A stretch of DNA of 64,000 nt, taken from Sulfurimicrobium sp. (GTDB taxonomy: Bacteria; Pseudomonadota; Gammaproteobacteria; Burkholderiales; Sulfuricellaceae). Below are positions 56,188-64,000 of the stretch, piece by piece. The position numbers and the translations under genes were made by a program. The stretch is from assembly GCA_030652035.1 (NCBI GenBank), contig JAUSBJ010000045.1, positions 46,250 to 110,249 of the forward strand. Direction: 5' to 3'. Under the pieces are notes generated by a model that was not told where the DNA came from, made no database searches, and saw only the letters and a list, made by a program, of their open reading frames with translations. Numbering within the stretch: the stretch's first letter is position 1; the number at the start of each line of letters is the position of its first letter.

Positions 56188-57477
56188 ATGGCCGACAGCC
56201 AGCCTCTATTCATCGACATTTCCCAGTTGCGCATCGGGATGCACATCCACCTCGACCTGGGGTGGATGGACCACCCCTTTCCCATGAACAGCTTCACACT
56301 CCGCTCCCAAGAGCAGATCGATATTGTGCGTTCCCTGGGGCTGGAACGGGTTCGCTTTTCCCCTGACAAGAGCGACCCGGAGGTATTGCTACAGCACATT
56401 GCGGAAATCACAGCCAAACAACAGCCTGAGCAATCTGAAGTTGAAGTGGATTCGCCGGAAATAGTCGCCAGACGTCTGCGCCGCGACCTCCTTTTGAGCC
56501 AGCGGGCCAGCCTGCAAGTCTGCGAACGCCAGTTCGCCGACGCCAGCCGAAGCTACAGGCAAGCCCTCGAAACAGTGCATTCCCAACCCAGCGTGTCGCG
56601 TGAACAGTCGGAGAACCTGATCAGGGGTTTTCTGGCCGAAATCATGGGCGAACATGAAGCCTGCATCCGCCTCCTGTCCGAAAACGCCGGGGAAAAAACC
56701 TCGCTGCACTCGATCAACGTGACTGTCATTTCCCTCCTGCTCGGCAAAGCCAGCGGCCTTATCGGACAGGATTTGCTGGACGTGGGCATGGGCGCGCTGC
56801 TGCACGACCTGGGAAAAATCGAGTTGCCCAACCGCCTGCGCTGGAGCGATGAGCAATTCACCGCCTCGGAACGTTCAATCTACCAGGAGCACGTCGCCCA
56901 TGGCGTCGAGTTGGGACAGAAAATGGGCCTTTCCAAAGGCGCCTTGCTGGTAATCGGGCAACACCACGAACTCGCAGATGGCAAGGGTTACCCACAGCGC
57001 ATCACTGAAGAGCGCATGTCGCTGCCAAGCCGCATCGTCGCCCTCGTCAATCTCTATGACAATCTTTGCAATCCAGGCAACCCGGGGCTGGCGATCACCC
57101 CCCATGAAGCCCTGGCTCAAATTTTTGCGCAGCGGAAATCCCAGTTCCATGCTGCCACCTTGTCGCAGTTCGTGCACATGATGGGTGTTTATCCGCCGGG
57201 GTCGGTGGTGCAACTCTCCGATGAGCGCTTTGCCCTGGTGGTTTCCGTCAATTCCTGCCGCCCCCTTAGGCCGCGCATCGTCATTCATGACACGCAAATC
57301 CCCAGGGACGAGGCCCTGGTCATCGACCTGGAAGACGAGCCCGATATCGGCATACGGCGCAGCCTGAAGCCCCTGCAATTGCCAAAAAATGCTTTTGATT
57401 ATCTTTCTCCCCGCAAGCGCATGTGCTATTTCTTCGAACGGGCGCGTGAAGCCCCCTCACCCGGAGAAAGCCCATGA
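56188..57477 (+). CDS. HD-GYP domain protein with N-terminal DUF3391-like region
   Basis: LLHDLGKIELPNRL and GQHHELADGKGYPQRI (HD-GYP). Confidence 0.92.
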   Translation: MADSQPLFIDISQLRIGMHIHLDLGWMDHPFPMNSFTLRSQEQIDIVRSLGLERVRFSPDKSDPEVLLQHIAEITAKQQPEQSEVEVDSPEIVARRLRRDLLLSQRASLQVCERQFADASRSYRQALETVHSQPSVSREQSENLIRGFLAEIMGEHEACIRLLSENAGEKTSLHSINVTVISLLLGKASGLIGQDLLDVGMGALLHDLGKIELPNRLRWSDEQFTASERSIYQEHVAHGVELGQKMGLSKGALLVIGQHHELADGKGYPQRITEERMSLPSRIVALVNLYDNLCNPGNPGLAITPHEALAQIFAQRKSQFHAATLSQFVHMMGVYPPGSVVQLSDERFALVVSVNSCRPLRPRIVIHDTQIPRDEALVIDLEDEPDIGIRRSLKPLQLPKNAFDYLSPRKRMCYFFERAREAPSPGESP

Positions 57478-59900
57478 ACGCCCCCAACTGGCACCCCCTC
57501 ATCGAGGGCATGCTTGAAGCGGTGTGGCTGGTGGACCCGATCGAGCTGCGTATCGTGGCCGTGAACCGCGCTGCTGAAACCCTGCTCGGCGCAGAGCCAG
57601 GCGCATTCGTCGGCCAGCCGGTGATCGATCTGTCCGCCACTCCGGAAGACATGTTCTTCTGGGAAGACGTGGCGGCCGGTCTCTCCGACCAGATTTTTTC
57701 CGAGACCCTGCTGCGCCGCCGGGATGGCACGACAGTTCAGGTGGAACGGCGCGTTTCCCTCATCAAGGTCAGCCAGGGCGCCTCGGTCTATGTCGTGGCG
57801 GCGCGCGACCAGAGCGCGCAGCGGCAGGTGGAGAATGAGCTGGAAAAACTCATTGCCGAGCTCCGGGCCACACTCGAATCCACCGCGGACGGGATTCTGG
57901 TATCCGACCTGGAAGGGGGCATCCGCGGCTATAACCATCGCTTTGCCGAAATGTGGAATTTGCCGCATGAATTGCTGACCCAGCGCAACGATGCCGGTAT
58001 CTATGCCTGGATGTACCAGTGCGTGCTGGACACCGAGCACTATACCGATCGTCTCGGCGCCATCTCACGCTCCCCGCTGCTGGAAGCAACCGACGTGCTG
58101 GTACTGCGCACAGGGCATGTGCTGGAACGCGTCACCCTGCCGCAATACGCGCGCGGCAGGCCGATCGGCCGGGTGTTTTCCTACCGCGACATTACCCAAC
58201 GGCTGGCCGATGAAGCACGTCTGCAACTCGCTTCGAAAGTTTTCGAATCCAGTCTGGATGCCATTTTTGTGACTGACGCCGCACACCGGATCATCGCCGT
58301 CAACCCCAGTTGCGAAAAGCTTACCGGCTACACCCAGGCAGAATTGCTTGAACAGCCTTCACGCGCATTTTTTTCCGACCTCAGCGAAGCGGCCTTCATC
58401 GAACAATTCATGGAACAGCTCGTGCGCGAGGGCCTGTGGGAGGGCGAAGTATGGAACCGGCGCAAAAACGGCAAACCCTATCTGTGCCTGGCCTCGATGG
58501 TGCGCGTCCTGGACGAGGAAGGCGCACCCGTTCATTACATCGGCTTTTTCAAGGACTTGAGCGAAACCCATGCGGCCCGGAAGCGCATCGAGGAACTGGC
58601 CTACAACGACGCGCTGACCGGCCTGCCCAACCGGCTGCTGCTGGCCGAGCGCATCGAGCATGCACTCAGTCTTGCCGATCGCAACGGCGGTTCCTGCGCG
58701 GTTTTATTCCTCGATCTTGATCATTTCAAGCATATCAACGACTCCCTCGGCCACCTGTTCGGCGACCGGGTACTGATCGAAGTGGCAGAGCGCCTCAAGG
58801 ACTGCCTGCGCCATATCGATACCGCAGCGCGCCTGGGCGGCGACGAATTTGTCCTGCTGCTCAACCAGGTGGATGCGCGCGGCACCGAAATCACCGCACA
58901 GCGCATTCTCGACACCTTGTCCCGGCCCTTCACCCTGGATGACATCACTTTCACCGTGACCTGCAGCATCGGCATCGCGCTTTACCCGGGCGACGGCGTC
59001 ACCATGGACGACCTGATCAAGAATGCCGACAGCGCCATGTATCACGTCAAGGAGCGTGGACGAGCGGATTTCCGCTTCTACCAGCGGCAAATGAATATCG
59101 GCCTGCTGTCGCGCATGAAACTTGACCATGCCATGCGCCTGGCGCTCGAGAACAACGATTTCCGCCTGCATTACCAGCCCCAGGTGGATCTCGCGAGCGG
59201 CAACATCTTCGGCGCTGAAGCCCTGATCCGCTGGCATGACAAGGAGTTGGGCGACATCCCCCCCGCAAGTTTCATTCCGGTGGCCGAGCAAACCGGGGTC
59301 ATCGTGGCCATAGGCAATTGGGTCCTCACCGAAGCCGTCCGGCAGTGCGCCGCATGGCAGGCTCAAGGCCGGACCCTGACCATGGCGGTAAATGTGTCCG
59401 CCCTGCAGTTTCAGCAAGTCAACTTCGTCGAGGGCGTGGCCGAAGTTTTACGCACTTTTTCCCTGCCTCCCGCCATGCTTGAGCTGGAATTGACCGAATC
59501 CATCCTGCTGCGCGATATCGATGAAGCGCTGGCGCGTCTCGACGCCCTGGCCGCAATGGGCGTACGACTGTCGATCGACGACTTTGGCACGGGTTATTCC
59601 AGCCTCAGCTACCTGAAACGCTTCCCGATCCACAAGCTGAAAATCGACCGCTCTTTCATTTCCGAATTGCCGGATCATGACAGCGACACCGCGATTGTGA
59701 AAGCCATCATCAACATGGCCCAAGCCCTCAAGTTGCGCGTCATTGCCGAGGGGGTTGAGACCGAAACCCAGCGCCATTTTCTGGCAAGCTCGGGATGCGA
59801 CGAATTCCAGGGATTTCTGTGCAACCCGGCCCTGTCGAACGAAGAATTTGAACAATTCATGGAAACAGCCGAGAAACAGCCGCAGACCAAACTGTTTTAG
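57474..59900 (+). CDS. PAS-GGDEF-EAL signalling protein
   Basis: RLGGDEFVLLL, AEALIRWHD, DDFGTGYSSLSYLKRFPIHKLKIDRSFI; both catalytic motifs intact. Confidence 0.94.
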   Translation: MNAPNWHPLIEGMLEAVWLVDPIELRIVAVNRAAETLLGAEPGAFVGQPVIDLSATPEDMFFWEDVAAGLSDQIFSETLLRRRDGTTVQVERRVSLIKVSQGASVYVVAARDQSAQRQVENELEKLIAELRATLESTADGILVSDLEGGIRGYNHRFAEMWNLPHELLTQRNDAGIYAWMYQCVLDTEHYTDRLGAISRSPLLEATDVLVLRTGHVLERVTLPQYARGRPIGRVFSYRDITQRLADEARLQLASKVFESSLDAIFVTDAAHRIIAVNPSCEKLTGYTQAELLEQPSRAFFSDLSEAAFIEQFMEQLVREGLWEGEVWNRRKNGKPYLCLASMVRVLDEEGAPVHYIGFFKDLSETHAARKRIEELAYNDALTGLPNRLLLAERIEHALSLADRNGGSCAVLFLDLDHFKHINDSLGHLFGDRVLIEVAERLKDCLRHIDTAARLGGDEFVLLLNQVDARGTEITAQRILDTLSRPFTLDDITFTVTCSIGIALYPGDGVTMDDLIKNADSAMYHVKERGRADFRFYQRQMNIGLLSRMKLDHAMRLALENNDFRLHYQPQVDLASGNIFGAEALIRWHDKELGDIPPASFIPVAEQTGVIVAIGNWVLTEAVRQCAAWQAQGRTLTMAVNVSALQFQQVNFVEGVAEVLRTFSLPPAMLELELTESILLRDIDEALARLDALAAMGVRLSIDDFGTGYSSLSYLKRFPIHKLKIDRSFISELPDHDSDTAIVKAIINMAQALKLRVIAEGVETETQRHFLASSGCDEFQGFLCNPALSNEEFEQFMETAEKQPQTKLF

Positions 59901-60060
59901 GCTGTGCATGCTTAAACACCTGCCGTTAATGCAGCACATTTGTGCTCCAAAAAAAACACACCCTCCCTGCTTCCTTTTCTAATATCCTAGCCATTGTTCA
60001 CAGCCCTTAGAAATAACAACCAGAGGCCGGAGCATTCACGATTGAGGATGGGGGAACCAC

Positions 60061-61695
60061 ATGATATTAATGAAAAAAACCAAAATCCGCACCAAGCTCT
60101 ATCTGCTTGTTGCATTCACCTGCCTGATATTGGCGGGTGTCGGCAGCGGCGAGTTATTGGCGCTTTATCACTCCAAGAACGCCCTGCAAACCGTCTACGA
60201 AGATCACTTGCTGGCAATCAACCAGCTCAACGAGATACGCAACCAGCAAATGCAGATCCGCATGGAGCTGATCAGCGCCCGTCTGGAAAGTGACGCGTTC
60301 GAGGTAATGGCTCATACCGACAAGGTCACCAGCCACATTTTCAAAACCGACAACCTGATCAAGGACTATACCGACAAGCAAATGCAGGCCGATGAGAAAA
60401 ACCTTTACGACGGATTTATTGCGGCCCGCATGAATTTCGGCAAGAACGGGGTGTTGCCGATGGTGGACATCCTCCAGGCCCAACGCCACGAGGAAGCCGA
60501 CAGGCTGCGACAGGAGGTGCTGATCCCTGCCTATGCCAAGGCATCGGAAGCAATCGATATCCTGATCGAATTCCAGGTGACCCAGGCCAGGGAAACTTAC
60601 GATCGCGTCAGCCGCCTGTCAAAAACCGTGCTGATCTCCACGATTGCCGCCATTGCCGCTGGGGTGCTGCTGATCGGCATGTTTGGCGTCTTCATCGCAC
60701 GCTCTATCGGCAGAAACGTCAGTCAACTGCAACAAGCCACCAGCCGCCTGGCCGATGGGGAATTGGCGACGCGCGTGCAGCTTGCCAACGAAGATGAGTT
60801 GGGAGTCATCGCGCAGTCGTTCAACAAGATGGCAGAAGAATTGTCCGGCCTGATCAGCCAGACACGTCTATCCGCCGACCACGTCAACAAGGCATGCGTC
60901 GCAGTCACGGGAATGACCGATCAGGTGAGCGCCTCGTCCCAGACCCAGACGGACCAGGCAGCCATCGCGGCACAATCCATCAACCAGTTGAACGAGATCG
61001 TCAAGGATGTTGCTGCCAAGGCGGGGGAAGCCGTCGCGGCTGCCGTCGAGGCCAGCCAGGTTTCGAACGAGGGTCAGCGTATCGTCGGTGAATCCGTGAC
61101 AGGAATTAACGCCGTGGCCAGAACGATCGTTGAATCAGCCAAAACCATTGAAGCATTGGGACAGCAGTCGGAGGAAATCGGCAAGATTCTAAAGGTGATT
61201 CGCGACATTGCCGAACAAACCAACCTTCTGGCGCTCAACGCCGCCATCGAGGCGGCGCGCGCCGGCGAGCAAGGCCGGGGGTTTGCAGTGGTGGCGGATG
61301 AAGTCAGAAAGCTGGCAGAACGAACCGCGTCGGCAACGACGGAAATCTCTTCCATTGTTACGGCCATCCAGAGCGGCACCCAACAGGCCGTAAGCGCGAT
61401 GAAATCAGGTGAAAAACAAGTTGGGGAAAGCGTTTTGCTCGCTAACCAGTCGGGCGAATCCCTAGTTCACATCGACCGCAGCGTGAATGCTGTCCTGCTG
61501 ATGATCCAGCAAATTGCACAAGCCATGGAAGCCGAAAAATCCACCAGCGAGGAGATTTCCCTGCGCATGGAAAATATCGCACAAACTGCCATGGACAATA
61601 ATTCCACCATCGCGGAAGCGGCAGCGGAATTCCACCAGATGCAGAATCTGGCCGGGCAGCTACAGCAAACAGTGGGACGCTTTCACCTGGGCTAG
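60061..61695 (+). CDS. Methyl-accepting chemotaxis protein
   Basis: 4HB-type sensor region, [42 protein letters not shown]. Confidence 0.95.
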   Translation: MILMKKTKIRTKLYLLVAFTCLILAGVGSGELLALYHSKNALQTVYEDHLLAINQLNEIRNQQMQIRMELISARLESDAFEVMAHTDKVTSHIFKTDNLIKDYTDKQMQADEKNLYDGFIAARMNFGKNGVLPMVDILQAQRHEEADRLRQEVLIPAYAKASEAIDILIEFQVTQARETYDRVSRLSKTVLISTIAAIAAGVLLIGMFGVFIARSIGRNVSQLQQATSRLADGELATRVQLANEDELGVIAQSFNKMAEELSGLISQTRLSADHVNKACVAVTGMTDQVSASSQTQTDQAAIAAQSINQLNEIVKDVAAKAGEAVAAAVEASQVSNEGQRIVGESVTGINAVARTIVESAKTIEALGQQSEEIGKILKVIRDIAEQTNLLALNAAIEAARAGEQGRGFAVVADEVRKLAERTASATTEISSIVTAIQSGTQQAVSAMKSGEKQVGESVLLANQSGESLVHIDRSVNAVLLMIQQIAQAMEAEKSTSEEISLRMENIAQTAMDNNSTIAEAAAEFHQMQNLAGQLQQTVGRFHLG

Positions 61696-61704
61696 GCACA
61701 CAAC

Positions 61705-61747
61705 GGGGCCAAGCCGCACGCATGGGCCACCCGTGCGGCTTGGCCCC
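61705..61747. terminator. Strong hairpin between convergent genes (possible bidirectional terminator)
   Basis: GGGGCCAAGCCGCACG, 11-nt loop, CGTGCGGCTTGGCCCC: 16-bp perfect stem; no clear T tract. Confidence 0.55.
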
Positions 61748-61765
61748 CTGGCGAGCCCCGCTCCT

Positions 61766-62995
61766 TCAGCCAAAGAAGAAATAAGCCACACCCACCGCCG
61801 CGACGAATCCGCCCAGATCCGCCAGCAGCCCGCAACTCACCGCATGCCTCACGCGCTGAATGCCGACTGCGCCGAAGTACACCGCCAGCACATAGAAGGT
61901 GGTCTCGGTGCTGCCCTGGACAATCGAAGCCAGGCGCCCGGCGAAGGAATCGGCGCCATGGGTATGCATGGTTTCGATCATCATGGCGCGCGAGCCGCTG
62001 CCGGAGAGCGGTTTCATCATGGCCGTGGGCAGACCGTCAACGAAGCGGGTATCCCAGCCCAGTCCCTGCACCCCCCAGCGCACGCCTTCCATCAACGCCT
62101 CCAGCCCGCCGCTGGCGCGGAACACGCCGACCGCCACCAGCATCGCGACGAGATAGGGAATGATGCCGACAGCAATGTGGAAGCCCTCCTTTGCGCCTTC
62201 GATGAAGGCCTCGTAAGCATTCACTTTTTTCACCACGGCCCCGGCCAGGAAGGCGACCAGCAGGGAGAACAGCAGGAAGTTGCTGAGCAGGGCCGACTGC
62301 GCCTGCATCGTGGCGGCGTCAAGCTGCGCGAAATAGCCCACCAGCCCGGCGACGGCCGCCGTGATGACACCGAAATAGGCCAGCACCACGCGATTGAACA
62401 GATTGATTTTCTGGATCAGCGCGACCGAAACCAGCCCCACCAGGGTGGAGCAATACGTCGCCAGCAGGATGGGGATGAACACGTCTGTAGGGTCAGCCGC
62501 GCCAAGCTGGGCACGATAGGTGAAAATGGTCACCGGCAGCAGGGTGACGGAAGAGGCATTAAGCACCAGGAACAGGATCTGCGCATTGCTGGCGGTATCG
62601 GGTGTGGGATTGAGGGTCTGCAACTCGCGCATCGCCTTGAGGCCCATGGGTGTGGCCGCATTGTCCAGCCCCAGCATGTTGGCCGCCATGTTCATGGTGA
62701 TGGAACCCAGCGCCGGGTGGTTGGGCGGCACGTCCGGCATGAGGCGGCGGAACAGCGGTGCCAGCAGGCGCGTCAGCCATTCCAGGAAACCGGCCTTCTC
62801 GCCGATTTTCATCACCCCCAGCCACAAGGTCATCACCCCGGTCAGCCCCAGCGCGATTTCGAAACCGGTTTTGGCGGAATCGAAAGTCGCTTTCATCATC
62901 AGCGGAAAGATATCTGCCTGGCCGAGCAGCAGCCATTTCCCCAGCCCGATGGCAAAGGCAAGCAGGAAAAAACCGATCCAGATGGCGTTCAGCAT
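61766..62995 (-). CDS. Nucleoside-recognition/spore maturation-like membrane protein (SpmA-SpmB fusion type)
   Basis: LGSITMNMAANMLGLDNAATPMGLKAMRELQTLNP and second gate domain in one polypeptide. Confidence 0.85.
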   Translation of the reverse strand: MLNAIWIGFFLLAFAIGLGKWLLLGQADIFPLMMKATFDSAKTGFEIALGLTGVMTLWLGVMKIGEKAGFLEWLTRLLAPLFRRLMPDVPPNHPALGSITMNMAANMLGLDNAATPMGLKAMRELQTLNPTPDTASNAQILFLVLNASSVTLLPVTIFTYRAQLGAADPTDVFIPILLATYCSTLVGLVSVALIQKINLFNRVVLAYFGVITAAVAGLVGYFAQLDAATMQAQSALLSNFLLFSLLVAFLAGAVVKKVNAYEAFIEGAKEGFHIAVGIIPYLVAMLVAVGVFRASGGLEALMEGVRWGVQGLGWDTRFVDGLPTAMMKPLSGSGSRAMMIETMHTHGADSFAGRLASIVQGSTETTFYVLAVYFGAVGIQRVRHAVSCGLLADLGGFVAAVGVAYFFFG

Positions 62996-63621
62996 TTCTG
63001 TTCCAGTCTGCCCAGTTGCCGGTCATGCAGGCGCGCCAACAGCAGCTGCGAGGCGATTGCCCCGCACAGCGCCAGGAACATGTCCCACTGGGTATCCCAC
63101 ACATCGCCCTGGGTGGCGAGGAAGGCCACCGCCTCGTCGCCGGAAGCCAGCGCCACCCACCACTCGATGAACTCGTAGCTGGCGCTGATCGCCAAGCACA
63201 CGCAAGTCGTCAGGAAAAACAGCCACTTGCCGGTTTGCAGCGGCGAGCGGCGCAGCAGGATTTCGCGCGCCACGATGGCGGGGATGAAGCCCTGCGCCAC
63301 ATGGCCGACTCGGTCGTAATGATTGCGCGCCAGTTCGAAGGTATCGCGCAGCCAGTTGAACAACGGCATCTCGGCGTAGGTGTAATGGCCGCCCACCATC
63401 AGGATCACGGCATGTAGCGCCAGCAGACTGTAAGCCAGCATAGTGAGCGGAAAATAACGAAAAGTCAGGATCAGCAGCGGCAAGCCGATCAGCACCGGCG
63501 CCACTTCGAGGAACCAGGTGAACAGGTCTTTCGGCTGCCAGCCGGACCAGGCCAGAACGGCCAGCACCAAAAGCAGCAAGGCGTAGCGGTAATGACGGGG
63601 AGTGGACGGTCCGGAAAACAT
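62989..63621 (-). CDS. DUF2238 inner membrane protein (YjdF-like)
   Basis: MVGGHYTYAEMPLFNWLRD, NHYDRVGHVAQGFIPAIVAREILLR, YEFIEWW. Start revised to 63621. Confidence 0.88.
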   Translation of the reverse strand: MFSGPSTPRHYRYALLLLVLAVLAWSGWQPKDLFTWFLEVAPVLIGLPLLILTFRYFPLTMLAYSLLALHAVILMVGGHYTYAEMPLFNWLRDTFELARNHYDRVGHVAQGFIPAIVAREILLRRSPLQTGKWLFFLTTCVCLAISASYEFIEWWVALASGDEAVAFLATQGDVWDTQWDMFLALCGAIASQLLLARLHDRQLGRLEQKC

Positions 63622-63670
63622 GGCGGCATCTTGGCACGAATGCTCTGGCCGGACAATCCCGGCAGCCCGC

Positions 63671-63701
63671 GTAGGGCGCAATAACCAACGGGCATTGCGC
63701 C
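63671..63701 (+). repeat. REP-like palindromic element with 5' GTAG
   Basis: GTAG-GGCGCAAT-aaccaacgggc-ATTGCGCC: 8-bp perfect stem, upstream of the RAYT gene. Confidence 0.8.
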
Positions 63702-63729
63702 GAACGAAAAATCCCCCGATACTCGCTCC

Positions 63730-64000
63730 ATGCCTGACTATCGACGCGCCTGGCACCCGGGCGGCACCTATTTTTTCACTGTAAATCTGCTGCAGCGGCA
63801 GGGAAACGACCTGTTGACCCAGCACATCGGTGCATTGCGCGATGTGGTACGCACCGTGCGGCAACGCCACCCATTCGCCATCCACGGCTGGGTCGTCCTG
63901 CCCGACCACCTGCATTGCGTCATCGAATTGCCGGTGGGCGACGCCGATTTTGCCACCCGCTGGCGCCTGATCAAAATGGGATTCTCCAAAGCATTGCCGC
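63730..64000 (+). mobile_element. REP-associated tyrosine transposase (RAYT, Y1_Tnp family), truncated by the window edge
   Basis: MPDYRRAWHPGGTYFFTVNLLQRQGNDLLTQHIGALRDVVRTVRQRHPFAIHGWVVLPDHLHCVIELPVGDADFATRWRLIKMGFSKALP, HUH motif DHLHCVI. Not in the ORF track because it runs off the end. Confidence 0.93.

Overview
The window looks like chromosomal DNA from a motile betaproteobacterium. This is inferred from gene content and order (dapA-bamC, odhAB-zapE, ppc); no search was run. Main blocks, left to right: (1) 3' part of pabC, mutS, slyD, bcp, a cupin oxygenase, a small Ala/Pro-rich lipoprotein with a clear promoter and terminator, an MBL-fold hydrolase, bamC, dapA and nrdJ. (2) A large flagellar run, fliR-Q-P-O-N-M-L-K-J-I-H-G-F-E plus a sigma54 response regulator/histidine kinase pair. 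(3) A chemotaxis cluster: MCP, two tandem CheV, CheY, CheZ, CheA, then an EAL/HDOD protein. (4) A minus-strand TCA/anaplerotic supercluster: ppc, GntR regulator, malic enzyme, sdhC, sdhD, [type II R-M pair], sdhA, sdhB, sdhE, gltA, sucA, sucB, zapE. (5) A P-type ATPase, HD-GYP, PAS-GGDEF-EAL, a second MCP, a fused SpmA/B-like protein, a YjdF-like membrane protein and the start of a REP-associated tyrosine transposase (RAYT). The observations most worth following up are: a BsuBI/PstI-type restriction-modification pair inside the sdh operon between sdhD and sdhA, bounded by a 7-bp direct repeat that includes the sdhA start codon; an SdhE reading frame with an N-terminal four-cysteine module; a perfect 26-bp palindrome upstream of the GntR gene; a family of ~110-bp GTGAAA-type hairpin repeats filling gaps in the TCA cluster; and a REP hairpin next to the RAYT gene. 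No tRNA, rRNA or CRISPR array was recognised.
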